From: Planctomycetota bacterium | GTDB taxonomy: Bacteria; Planctomycetota; Planctomycetia; Planctomycetales; Planctomycetaceae | Direction of reading: 5' to 3' | Length of the DNA stretch: 55,970 bases | NCBI GenBank assembly: GCA_030836185.1 | Contig: JAURQH010000105.1 | Coordinates: 1-55,970, forward strand | Shown here: positions 8,364-17,218 of the stretch, one piece after another | Layout of the letters: each line of letters begins with the position of its first letter | How positions within the stretch are numbered: the first letter of the stretch is position 1 | The notes under the pieces: model-generated | Told to the model about the DNA's origin: nothing | Database searches by the model: none | Seen by the model: only the letters and a program-made list of their open reading frames with translations | Program-made: the position numbers and the translations under genes

Positions 8364-9860
8364 TTATTGAGTGATCAGTGTCTCTGGTCGAACGGCGAGT
8401 CGATTTGACGAGAGAGCTTCTGCCGGAACCAGGATCAGTCTCAACGGGACTTCCTGCTCAGAATGGATTCGGAAGTTCTTCCCCTTTGTCACTTTCAGAT
8501 ACACGCTTGCAGTGGCTTTTATCACTGAGCGACAGGGTGATGCTGTCGTCACTTCGTGTACCCTCAACTGCTTCAGAGTGACCTCTTCGAAAACGTCTTC
8601 CCTCAATATTTTGTGACCTCTGGGCGATGGAGAGGATAATAAACTCTCTTTGAGGATACCCACCAGCGAGTGCTGATGAAGAGTCTCAAACGATTCTCCG
8701 GTCACTTGTTCAAGCGAATCAATCCCTGTCCCTGAAGTCTTCAGCAGGTCAGTCATGAATGTGGAGCCGTACTCATTTTCGCACCAGCGGAAAAAAAGGA
8801 ACAGCCCACCTCGGCATCCGTCATGACGCCATAAACCTGCGGAATAGTAGTCGGAAACGATAAGCGGAGATTGTTCGGGTGACTTCATCCATGTGGAGAC
8901 TCGGTGTTTGAGATTGCTCCCGTCACCACCGAAACGATGTTCCGCCAAGTGAGCTGATCCTTCGCAAATCCAGTCTTCCTGAAGTTTTTTGCGGGAGTCT
9001 GGTTCGGCAAGTCGATGACTGAATTGCATGACATGCCAGTACTCATGAGCTAACAAAGTCAGGTAGTTGGTGTCGGGAGGGCATTCGCTATTGAGGTAGA
9101 TCAGATCTGCGCGATTACTGTAAGGGCGGGGGTAGTGTATGCAGAAATCGCTGGCACGAACAAAGCCTTTCAGGGATGTTTGACCTCCCTGCAGATGATC
9201 GAGACAGGGGGTCAAGAGAACGGCAAGTTTTCCATCCTGATCGATATCTGCAAATGAGCCAGAGAGAGCGGTTGCTGATGGAATGATTGTACTGTCGAGT
9301 GCGTTAATAATTTTTCGTGCAGACGAAACCTGCTTGTCGGATTTTTCGCAATTTCGGTCGAGGAAGACTCTGACGAGATCTCCTTCCATCAAGAGTTCCG
9401 CTTTGAGCGGTTGATATCCTCGGGGATCGTTCAGCGAAGACGATGAAGTGTGAATAAAGAATGTTCTCTCAGGTTGCCCTTTGCTCGTTGGCGTACGAGA
9501 TTCGGGATGACGGCCAATTGAGGAACCGCTGGGCTCTGTCTGAGAGTCTGTCTGGAAGTTTACACGCGAAAGAGGTTTCAATTGACTCCAGGGTTTGTCG
9601 TTCGCAACGTATTCTAAAGCCGTTGAGACTGTGATTGATGCTGTGAGATTCTGATCGCTCAAATTCGAAATGATAAGATAGCCATCTTGCTCGGCAAAGA
9701 AAGTGAAGGAATCTGCATCAGAATTTAATAGAGTCGACTGTATTGCCTTCGCATTTTTATGGTCTTCTGACGATGACGCGGATGACAGTTCCCGAGTTGA
9801 AAACGCCCCGATTCCTGCAAGAAGCGATAGCAGGACAGCGATGAAAATCAGAGGTCGCAT
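8364..9860 (-). CDS. Exported HEXXH metallopeptidase, M30 (hyicolysin)-like
   Basis: 498 residues with an N-terminal signal peptide (hydrophobic 3-20). The zinc motif is HEYWH at 272-276. A downstream DWICEGSAHLAEH segment puts E300 where the third zinc ligand of a gluzincin is expected. The spacing and the EG-S-H context resemble peptidase family M30. The flanking domains have no motif I can name. It should act outside the cytoplasm. I see the zinc site clearly; the family assignment is tentative. Confidence 0.6.
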   Translation of the reverse strand: MRPLIFIAVLLSLLAGIGAFSTRELSSASSSEDHKNAKAIQSTLLNSDADSFTFFAEQDGYLIISNLSDQNLTASITVSTALEYVANDKPWSQLKPLSRVNFQTDSQTEPSGSSIGRHPESRTPTSKGQPERTFFIHTSSSSLNDPRGYQPLKAELLMEGDLVRVFLDRNCEKSDKQVSSARKIINALDSTIIPSATALSGSFADIDQDGKLAVLLTPCLDHLQGGQTSLKGFVRASDFCIHYPRPYSNRADLIYLNSECPPDTNYLTLLAHEYWHVMQFSHRLAEPDSRKKLQEDWICEGSAHLAEHRFGGDGSNLKHRVSTWMKSPEQSPLIVSDYYSAGLWRHDGCRGGLFLFFRWCENEYGSTFMTDLLKTSGTGIDSLEQVTGESFETLHQHSLVGILKESLLSSPSPRGHKILREDVFEEVTLKQLRVHEVTTASPCRSVIKATASVYLKVTKGKNFRIHSEQEVPLRLILVPAEALSSNRLAVRPETLITQ

Positions 9861-10009
9861 GAAGACTTTTCGGGTCAGAGACAGAGTGAGATTCTTACTA
9901 TTTAAATCGGCATCTGTAGACCGAGTCCTTGAGATTGTTCGTCATAATCAGGACTATGGTTGCATCTTCCTCAGTTTTCCCATTTGTGCATCACGGTTGG
10001 ATAGAGAAT

Positions 10010-11665
10010 ATGAGACTGAATACTGTTTACCTCACCGTTTTCGTGTTTTCGATGATTCAGGCAGGAGTTGGATCACTCGAGGGGCAAGAGAAGGTTGATC
10101 ACATCTATGATTTGCAAAACGAAGCGATTGAGGCGAAGTCCGCGGACTGGGGGCATTGGGGAGTCGATTCCGGCAATTATACCCAGTGGGGGACTCACTC
10201 AAGTCGCTTGATTCCGGTTTATACATATGGAACCAATGGGGCTGGGGCAAATATTGATCTACGAGAATATACCGGGGAAAATAGCCTTTTTAGACAGCCT
10301 GAGAAAATTGAAAATGTGTTTGGACACATCCCGGAAGCGACTTTCAATCCCGATGCTGTGTACTGTGACCAGACTGATCTTGCACGCATTCAGCATTCTG
10401 CGATTGAGGCTGGCAAGAAGCACATCTTTCTGATTGTGTTTGACGGAATGGATTGGCAGACCACACGTGCCGCGGCCATCGTGAAAAATCAGAAAGTTGA
10501 TTACGAAAAAGGTCGTGGTCACGGCTTGTTCTTTCAGGACTACCAGGCAGAAGGGACTTCTCAATATGGGTATATGGTAACAACTCCCAAGATCGGCTCT
10601 GTGAAAAGTGACACGGAAAAACAGACGGCTGTTCCTCGTGAGATGCCTGATTGGGGAGGATACGATGCCCGATTGGGAGGGGCGGCTCCGTGGGATGCAC
10701 CTTTGGATATTCAGTATCTGATTGGCAAATCAACGGCATTGAAGCAGCCCTATCCCGATTCAGCAGCCACGGCAACCTCAATGACCTCGGGCATCAAAAC
10801 TTATAACGGGGCTATCGGAGTTGGTACTGATGGTGGCAGACTTCAGTCGATTGCTCACTTAGCTCAGGAATTGGGGTACAAAGTGGGAGCGGTCTCAAGT
10901 GTGCCCATCAGTCATGCGACACCCGCCGCTGCTTACGCTCATAATGTGTCACGAAACGATTACCATGAAATCTCGCGTGATTTAATCGGCTTGCCATCAG
11001 TTTCTCACCCTGAAATTCCGCTTGCGGGATTGGATGTTGTGCTTGGTGGCGGTGTGGGAGAAATGCCTGAGCAAACAGATGGGGCGGCCATTGAGGGTTT
11101 TCAGGAGAGTAAATACATTGCGGTCAATGATTTGAAGGCTGTCAGCAAAGAGCATGGTGGGAAGTACCAAGTGGTCGTGAGAGCCCCTGGAGTCGAAGGA
11201 AAACTGTCCCTCGACCATGCTGTCAAGAAAGCCGTGGAAAACAATGACCGACTCTTGGGGGTCTTTGGAGTCGGGAAATACAGTGGGCATCTCCCCTTTC
11301 AGACCGCCGATGGCAATTACAGTCCCGCTAAAGGCCGTAAGGGGGAGGCAGAACAATACACGGCTGAAGATGTTCGTGAGAATCCAACGCTTGCCGATCT
11401 GACGGCTGCCGCTCTTCAGGTTCTTAGCCAGAAGGAGTCCAGGTTCTGGTTGATGGTTGAAGCGGGTGACGTTGATTGGGCCAACCATGACAACAATCTT
11501 GATAACTCAATCGGAGCAGTCTACAGCGGCGACGATGCGTTCCGGGTTGTCGTGAACTGGGTCGAGACCAACAGCAATTGGGAAGAAAGTTTGGTGATTT
11601 TAACAGCCGATCACGGGCATTATCTGTTTCTGAATGATCCTTCTGCGTTGATCGGCGGAAAATAG
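10010..11665 (+). CDS. Alkaline phosphatase (PhoA family)
   Basis: 551 residues from the ATG at 10010; an upstream in-frame ATG at 9929 would put non-signal sequence before the signal peptide. An N-terminal signal sequence is at 1-24. Metal and catalytic sites: FDG with D145, the nucleophile in PDSAATATS (S251), SHATP (H302), MVEAGDVDWANHDNN (E484, H493) and TADHGHY (D534, H535). It is a complete periplasmic or secreted phosphomonoesterase. The long insertion between the first metal ligand and the nucleophile contains many Gly and Pro residues. No Pho box could be recognised upstream. Confidence 0.92.
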   Translation: MRLNTVYLTVFVFSMIQAGVGSLEGQEKVDHIYDLQNEAIEAKSADWGHWGVDSGNYTQWGTHSSRLIPVYTYGTNGAGANIDLREYTGENSLFRQPEKIENVFGHIPEATFNPDAVYCDQTDLARIQHSAIEAGKKHIFLIVFDGMDWQTTRAAAIVKNQKVDYEKGRGHGLFFQDYQAEGTSQYGYMVTTPKIGSVKSDTEKQTAVPREMPDWGGYDARLGGAAPWDAPLDIQYLIGKSTALKQPYPDSAATATSMTSGIKTYNGAIGVGTDGGRLQSIAHLAQELGYKVGAVSSVPISHATPAAAYAHNVSRNDYHEISRDLIGLPSVSHPEIPLAGLDVVLGGGVGEMPEQTDGAAIEGFQESKYIAVNDLKAVSKEHGGKYQVVVRAPGVEGKLSLDHAVKKAVENNDRLLGVFGVGKYSGHLPFQTADGNYSPAKGRKGEAEQYTAEDVRENPTLADLTAAALQVLSQKESRFWLMVEAGDVDWANHDNNLDNSIGAVYSGDDAFRVVVNWVETNSNWEESLVILTADHGHYLFLNDPSALIGGK

Positions 11666-12000
11666 AATTTGCATCTTCTGAGGGGACTTTTCCGGGTGGG
11701 GCTGCGCGGACTGGGGGGAAGACTCTGATTTGGTGGAACATGCTGCTGGGCTCAGATTTATGGCGTCATAACCGTCATAACAGGAAAGATTCGCGTGAGA
11801 AGGTGGACTCTTGCGGGCGAGTCCGGTTGGACCTTTCCATTTTTCGTCATTTCGGGCAAATTGGTGGAAATTCTCTTCTACGAGATCCGAGATTCATTAT
11901 AGAATCGATGAGAGCCCAGTCTCTCAAGGCAGGGTTACTTCGCGCCCTTCGCCAGATTGACAATTCAATTCACTCTTCCCAAAAGACTCAGGGGAGTCGC
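11666..12000. other. Leader region of the giant vWA gene
   Basis: No convincing gene. The frame upstream of 12001 is open but has no signal peptide or ribosome site. GATTC-ATTATA-GAATC (around 11891-11906) is a small palindrome containing a TATAGA-like -10. GGGAG precedes the ATG at 12001 by about eight bases. Confidence 0.4.
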
Positions 12001-14658
12001 ATGATTTCAATGACGATGTCACGACTGACTAAATCAATTCTCACCGCCACGGTGGCTTGTGTGGCCATCTCGACAAGTGTGATCGCTGGAAATGCACCCG
12101 CCTATATTCATGGGGACGCTGATGGGCAAGGCAGTTTTGCTGTCGGGCTGACTGCTCCCGAGAATGATCAGGTGGTAATGAGACATGTGATCATGGTTGA
12201 TACTTCAGCAAGCCAAATTGGTGCGCATCGCAATCAAGCTCACTCAGTTGTCGAGCAATTGCTGTCAGTCATGCCACACGATCATCGGGTATCGCTGATG
12301 GCTGTTGATGTGCAAGTTGCACCTATGACGAAGTCATTTGTGTCACCTCAGAGTGATGAAATGAAGAATGCTCTGAAAACTCTCAATCGTAGAGCTCCGC
12401 TAGGAGCCACTGATTTGGGAGCGGCTTTAGCTGCCATCGTTGATCAGTGTAGCCCTAAAGAACAGACATCTGTGATTTACATCGGCGATGGGATGTCGGC
12501 CGCTCAATTGATGACATTTGAAAGCATTGCACTGTTGACTGACAATCTTCGTCAATCAAATGCGACAGTGAGTTCTTACGCTGTTGGTCCACAGAAAGAC
12601 CTCAATTTGCTGAGCGTCATCGCACAGCAGACAGGTGGTCGAGTTATTGTCGATACCGCCAAAACGAGTGTGGAAGAGGTGACGAAGGAATTAAACTCGC
12701 TACTTCAGGTTGTTGTCGTGACGCCAACAGAAATTGAAATGTCTAATCAGGCAAAATTGGCAAGTGAAAAAATGTTGCCATTACGATCAGATCGTCCCCT
12801 TTATCTACTGGGGGCAGGAAATATGAAAGCTGGTGATCAGATTCATGTTTCCTATAGTGAAAAAGTGCAGTCACTGGCCGTTGCTGTGCAGCCTCTGGAA
12901 AACTCGTCGTTCCTGGGAGCCGCTATTGAAGGCGTCAAAGACTCTGGTGGTCTCTTTGCCGGGTATCCAGGAAATCAAATGCTGATGTCGGCATCAATTG
13001 ATTTTATGGATCATTTACAACAGTTGCGTGAGATGGCCGAGAAGTCCATTGATGTGAATCGACTCGATCAAGCGAGAGGCTTGGTGAACGCCATTCGTGA
13101 GCTTGACCCACAAAACAAACAGGCAAGCGTTCTTTTGGCCGCCGCTGATCGAAAAGCACAAGTTGTCAACTTTGTGCAAGATCAACCAACGCCGACGGCA
13201 CCCGTTGCTGGCGGAGATGCTGAACTTGATCTTGTTGAAATGGAAAAACAAAGACGAGTCATTCGAACCGAACAGTTGACGTTGGAAGTAAGTAACCTGA
13301 TTCGTGAAGCAAGAAAACTTGCAGATACGGATGCTGATAACGCATTGAATGAACTGAAGTCAGCATTAAATACTGTGAATTCTGCGTTAGATATCGAGCC
13401 GGAAGCGAAAACGCAAATTGCCAATCGTTTACGATCTGCAATTCAAGACGTTCAGGTTCAGCGTGAAACCCAGGAGCTAAAGAAATCATATGCTCGTCAA
13501 GTTGAAGTTGAGACAGAAGTGCTACAACGTCTGCGAGCCGAGTTAGAGTTAGACGACGAAAAGTTTCAAATGCTCCTGGAACGTGTTCGGGCATTGATGA
13601 TTGAAGGTCGGCATGAATTCGATGACAGTTCGTTTGAAGCTGCGGAATCTGTCGCTGAGGAAGCAGTTCGTTTGCGACCTGAATCCGGGACAGCCGCCTC
13701 TGCATACTTTAAGGCGGAAGCGGCTGGTCAATTGTCGAAAGCGTTTAAGCTTCGCTTCTTGCGTCGAGATGAATTTCTTGCTGTGTTGCATCAGGTCGAA
13801 CTTTCTCACGTGCCGTTTCCAGATGAACCTCCCGTACGTTGGCCTTCAGCAGAAGTTTGGCAAGACCTGACGGAACGACGACGGATCTGGAAGCGAACAA
13901 ATCTCAGAAAAAACAGTCCGACTGAAGAAGCTATTCTTCAAGCTCTGGACGAAGAATATCAGGCAGAATTCTTCGCAGTCCCGCTGCAGGAAGTTTTTAA
14001 TGATATCGAAGTGAATAAGAAAATCCCGATTGAAGTCGATCCCAAGATTGCCGGAGAAATTGATCTTGAAGACCCAATTGAGCTTCAACTCTCTGGAGTT
14101 TCCTTAAGAACAATTTTAAGGTTCGTTCTCGAACCACGTGATTTGGTTTACCTTTTGAAAAACGAAGTTTTGTTCATTACGACGTATGACGAATCACTGG
14201 AGCCATACAATAAGTTTGTTTATGTGTACCCCGTCGGAGACCTTGTGATTACGCCGATTGAATTGGAACAGGCTGCTCAGTCTCGCGGTGGTTCTGCAGC
14301 CAACCAAGGCGGACAGCAGAACCAACAGGGACAGGGTGGACAGCAAGGTGGTCAACAAGGTGGTCAACAGGGTGGTGGAGGATTTGGCGGTGGAGGCTTT
14401 GGTGGTGGCGGTGGTGGATTTGGGAGTGTTCGACCTTTCGGGTTTAATGCGGCCCCTGCTCCACGGCGTGCTGGTCCACAACGAAATGCTGCACCGCAGC
14501 AAATTCAAGATCCTGCCGGACAACAATTGTTGAACGGAATTCTTGGCCAACAGTCATCCATTCATAAGAGCCCTGTGAAATTTCAGGCCCGTGTGAATGA
14601 TGACAATGCTCCAAAATTGACGAACGAGTCTCTTTTGAAGCTTAAAAAAAAACTCTAA
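12001..14658 (+). CDS. Giant secreted von Willebrand factor A protein, N-terminal part (frame 1)
   Basis: 885 residues from the ATG with GGGAG upstream. Signal peptide 1-30. vWA domain from about 62 with the MIDAS motif D67-T-S-A-S71, an LGATDLG threonine loop and an IYIGDGMS strand. A long Gln/Glu/Leu-rich coiled region follows, then a region resembling secretin/STN-like repeats, then a low-complexity Gly/Gln stretch at about 755-810. The frame ends LKLKKKL-stop directly at a run of nine A (14644-14652). Reading one base fewer through the run joins it, without a stop, to the frame at 14744-16096. I therefore read both as one gene of about 1364 residues. Role unknown; probably periplasmic or surface protein-protein interaction. 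Confidence 0.75.
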   Translation: MISMTMSRLTKSILTATVACVAISTSVIAGNAPAYIHGDADGQGSFAVGLTAPENDQVVMRHVIMVDTSASQIGAHRNQAHSVVEQLLSVMPHDHRVSLMAVDVQVAPMTKSFVSPQSDEMKNALKTLNRRAPLGATDLGAALAAIVDQCSPKEQTSVIYIGDGMSAAQLMTFESIALLTDNLRQSNATVSSYAVGPQKDLNLLSVIAQQTGGRVIVDTAKTSVEEVTKELNSLLQVVVVTPTEIEMSNQAKLASEKMLPLRSDRPLYLLGAGNMKAGDQIHVSYSEKVQSLAVAVQPLENSSFLGAAIEGVKDSGGLFAGYPGNQMLMSASIDFMDHLQQLREMAEKSIDVNRLDQARGLVNAIRELDPQNKQASVLLAAADRKAQVVNFVQDQPTPTAPVAGGDAELDLVEMEKQRRVIRTEQLTLEVSNLIREARKLADTDADNALNELKSALNTVNSALDIEPEAKTQIANRLRSAIQDVQVQRETQELKKSYARQVEVETEVLQRLRAELELDDEKFQMLLERVRALMIEGRHEFDDSSFEAAESVAEEAVRLRPESGTAASAYFKAEAAGQLSKAFKLRFLRRDEFLAVLHQVELSHVPFPDEPPVRWPSAEVWQDLTERRRIWKRTNLRKNSPTEEAILQALDEEYQAEFFAVPLQEVFNDIEVNKKIPIEVDPKIAGEIDLEDPIELQLSGVSLRTILRFVLEPRDLVYLLKNEVLFITTYDESLEPYNKFVYVYPVGDLVITPIELEQAAQSRGGSAANQGGQQNQQGQGGQQGGQQGGQQGGGGFGGGGFGGGGGGFGSVRPFGFNAAPAPRRAGPQRNAAPQQIQDPAGQQLLNGILGQQSSIHKSPVKFQARVNDDNAPKLTNESLLKLKKKL

Positions 14659-14738
14659 GCCAAAACTGAAAACTGGGCAAGCTGCCCAATCTGACAAGAC
14701 TGTACAGCGGAGCGATCAACAGAAAGATCGCTCCGCTG
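14644..14738 (+). promoter_or_regulatory. A9 slippery run followed by two perfect stem-loops (candidate recoding site)
   Basis: A9 is at 14644-14652 and the frame-1 stop TAA at 14656-14658. A 6-bp hairpin TGGGCA/TGCCCA lies at 14674-14688. A 13-bp perfect stem CAGCGGAGCGATC (14705-14717)/GATCGCTCCGCTG (14726-14738) has an eight-base loop. Frame 2 is open from 14534 to 16096 and has no start codon with a ribosome site near 14744. The productive shift is +1 (equivalently loss of one A in the transcript). A ribosomal -1 shift would stop nine codons later. Confidence 0.5.
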
Positions 14739-16096
14739 ATGTCTTGCGCGAATTAAAACCTCTCGATCCCACAGCGGCTCCGCCGCAGGACATCTGGTTC
14801 GATTACTTCGAGAAACGAACTCCAAATGGTCGAACGGTTCGTGAACTCGTCTTCAATCTTCATGAAGCGAAAAAGCATGATCACGTCATTGCTTTAATTG
14901 AGGCGGCACTCAGTAACGGACATATCTATCCTTGGATGTATGAAGTTCTCGCAATTTCGTACGAACTCGATAATCGGTCACCCGTGGATATAGAACGAGC
15001 AGTGTATTCGGCAGTAGATCCTAGTGTTGATTATGAGAGCATGATGTTTACATCTGCGTATCTGTCTCGCTTCAATAATACGAAACCAGCATTGAAGATG
15101 TTTCGCGAAGCCTCTAAACAAAATCCGGTCCGACCAGAACCTTATATTCTGGGGCTGCGACTTGCTCGCGACTTAAAAGACATTGATGCCATCGAGTGGT
15201 CAGTCGTCGGGATATTGAACTATGCCTGGAACACTGATTACGAGTCTCTGCATAGAGAGGCGATTGTGGCTGCTGAAAGTGCTTTGGTAATACTGACAAA
15301 GGCGGGAGATCAAAAGCGAATTGATTCCTTTAAAAAATCAATCTCGGAGGCACGATCACGTGATCTTGTCATCGAGGTCCGCTGGAATGGAAATAGCGAC
15401 GTTGACTTGGCCGTTGAAGGGCCTAAAGGGACGTTAGTGAACTGGGAAAACACACACTCCATCGCGGGAGGAGTTCATGTCCATGACGGGTTTGGGCCAA
15501 AGCAGGAGAACTGCTTTGAAAAATATGTGTGTGTGAAGGCGTTGCCCGGTCAATATTTTATTCGAGTCAATCATGTCTGGGGAAATATCGTAGCGGGACG
15601 TGTCAGCGTCAAAGTCACAAAATATCAGGGAACGAAATACGAAGAACAAAAGATATACCCGACACCCATCGAAAATAATCGAGGCGATTTGATTATTAAT
15701 CTTGAAAAAGGACGCCGGGAAAATGTGAATCAAAATCTCAAAGAAAATAAGCAATCACGGCTTCAACTATGGCAAGATCCCTCCCGTAACATCACTCGTG
15801 GTCCGGGAGTCGGTCCTCAACGGCTGACAATGCAACAAAGACAAGTCTTGCAGCAATTCTTGGGAACAGGTAATGGAGGAGGCCAGGTAGGTGGAGGATT
15901 TATTGCTCCCGCCGCGATTGGATTTGCTCCAACCATTACTCCGATATTCGAAGGGGCTACGATGGGAGCATCGGCAGTCATCAGCGATGATCGTCGCTAT
16001 GTCCGAATTGGTGTGAACGCGACCTTTCAGAAGATTGTTGACGTCTTTAACTTTTCAATCAATAACGGCAGCAGCATGCGAGCCAATGGGAATTGA
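14651..16096 (+). CDS. Giant vWA protein, C-terminal part in the shifted frame
   Basis: 481 residues counted from the frameshift; a TTG at 14744 is the first possible independent start but has no ribosome site. The first part is helical and resembles a tetratricopeptide-like array (about 15-200 after the shift). It is followed by a beta-sandwich segment with DVDLAVEGPKG and HVHDGFGP, similar to the DUF2135/YfaP group. The C-terminal Gly-rich stretch ends in SDDRRYVRIGVNATFQKI, a motif I associate with secretin-like planctomycete surface proteins. There is no signal peptide although the domains look extracytoplasmic, which fits translation as an extension of the upstream frame. Convergent with tsaD. 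Confidence 0.65.
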   Translation, partial: NSKPKLKTGQAAQSDKTVQRSDQQKDRSADVLRELKPLDPTAAPPQDIWFDYFEKRTPNGRTVRELVFNLHEAKKHDHVIALIEAALSNGHIYPWMYEVLAISYELDNRSPVDIERAVYSAVDPSVDYESMMFTSAYLSRFNNTKPALKMFREASKQNPVRPEPYILGLRLARDLKDIDAIEWSVVGILNYAWNTDYESLHREAIVAAESALVILTKAGDQKRIDSFKKSISEARSRDLVIEVRWNGNSDVDLAVEGPKGTLVNWENTHSIAGGVHVHDGFGPKQENCFEKYVCVKALPGQYFIRVNHVWGNIVAGRVSVKVTKYQGTKYEEQKIYPTPIENNRGDLIINLEKGRRENVNQNLKENKQSRLQLWQDPSRNITRGPGVGPQRLTMQQRQVLQQFLGTGNGGGQVGGGFIAPAAIGFAPTITPIFEGATMGASAVISDDRRYVRIGVNATFQKIVDVFNFSINNGSSMRANGN

Positions 16097-16097
16097 G

Positions 16098-17135
16098 TTA
16101 ATCCCCTGCCCTCACCAAGCCGGGACTGACATCAAGATCGAGGTTACCGAATCGATTCGCTGCGAAAAGTTGCCAGGCAATCGCACCCATGGCGGCGTTA
16201 TCTGTGCAAAGATCGCCCGGAGCCATTTCCAATCGGTATCCCTGTTGTTGGCTAGAATGTGCCAGTCGTTCTCTCAGCATGCTGTTACACGCGACTCCTC
16301 CACCAACGCAAAGTGTTTTGTGCTTTGACAGTTTAAGCGACTGCTCGCATTTCTTGACCAAAACGTCGACAACAGCCGCCTGGAATGAGGCGGCAATATC
16401 TGCTCGCCGCTGATCGGTCAGTTCAGGAACCGGCTTGTGAGAACCGGGAACGCCAAATGCCTCATACATAACGGCCGTTTTCAACCCGCTGAAGCTAAAG
16501 GCCAGACGTTTGTCGTGAAGTAATGGGCGAGGGAACGCAATCGCTTTTGGATCACCTTTTGAAGCCAGTTCTGCGACTGCCGGTCCGCCCGGATAGGGTA
16601 AGTTGAGAATACGTGCCACTTTATCAAATGCTTCTCCGGCTGCATCGTCGATGGTTGAGCCGAGTAGTCGAAACTCAGTCGCAGACTGACAGTCGTAAAG
16701 GTTGCTGTGTCCACCCGAAACAACAAATCCGATACAAGGGAAGATTGATTGGTCGGTCTGCATCTCACAGGCATAGATATGAGCTTCGATGTGATTCAAG
16801 GGGATCAGCGGAATTCCTAATGACCATGACAGTGCTTTCGCAGCAGTCAGGCCAACAAGAAGCGATCCCACCAGTCCCGGCTCGGTCATGACGGCAATGG
16901 CTGACAATTCCGAAAGAGTCTGCTGAGCCTCCTTCATTGCTTGATCAATCACTGGCAAGATTCTTTCGAGATGAGCGCGGGAAGCCACTTCTGGCACGAC
17001 GCCTCCGAATTTTTCATGCAAATATGCCTGCGATGCGACAACACTGGAAAGCACCTTACCATCTTCACGAATGACGGCAGCAGCGGTTTCGTCACACGAG
17101 GATTCAATTGCAAGTAGAGTGCGTGAAAGAGTCAT
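16098..17135 (-). CDS. tsaD: tRNA N6-adenosine threonylcarbamoyltransferase
   Basis: 345 residues, full length. TsaD transfers threonylcarbamoyl to A37 of tRNAs that read ANN codons. Characteristic segments: [15 protein letters not shown] at the N-terminus, [11 protein letters not shown], the metal-binding NHIEAHIYA, the phosphate-binding [10 protein letters not shown], and [10 protein letters not shown] near the C-terminus. It is a universally conserved cytoplasmic enzyme working with TsaB, TsaC and TsaE, none of which are in the window. It is separated from the upstream protease gene by a strong terminator. Confidence 0.96.
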   Translation of the reverse strand: MTLSRTLLAIESSCDETAAAVIREDGKVLSSVVASQAYLHEKFGGVVPEVASRAHLERILPVIDQAMKEAQQTLSELSAIAVMTEPGLVGSLLVGLTAAKALSWSLGIPLIPLNHIEAHIYACEMQTDQSIFPCIGFVVSGGHSNLYDCQSATEFRLLGSTIDDAAGEAFDKVARILNLPYPGGPAVAELASKGDPKAIAFPRPLLHDKRLAFSFSGLKTAVMYEAFGVPGSHKPVPELTDQRRADIAASFQAAVVDVLVKKCEQSLKLSKHKTLCVGGGVACNSMLRERLAHSSQQQGYRLEMAPGDLCTDNAAMGAIAWQLFAANRFGNLDLDVSPGLVRAGD

Positions 17136-17149
17136 TAGAATTCAGTCAA

Positions 17150-17186
17150 CAAAAACAGTCTCCTGCTTCAAATGAGGCAGGAGACT
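17150..17186 (-). terminator. Intrinsic terminator of the S41 protease gene
   Basis: AGTCTCCTGC (17157-17166) and GCAGGAGACT (17177-17186) form a perfect 10-bp stem with a ten-base loop. On the minus strand it is followed by TGTTTTTG. It sits between the stop of the protease gene (17219) and the start of tsaD (17135), so tsaD probably has its own promoter or depends on read-through. Confidence 0.85.
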
Positions 17187-17218
17187 TTGGGGGCATAATT
17201 ACAGTGTTGCAGAAGAAT

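Noticed and set aside
11740-12000. Upstream extension of the vWA protein frame
   Set aside because: It would bury the signal peptide more than 80 residues inside the protein; the ATG at 12001 has GGGAG.
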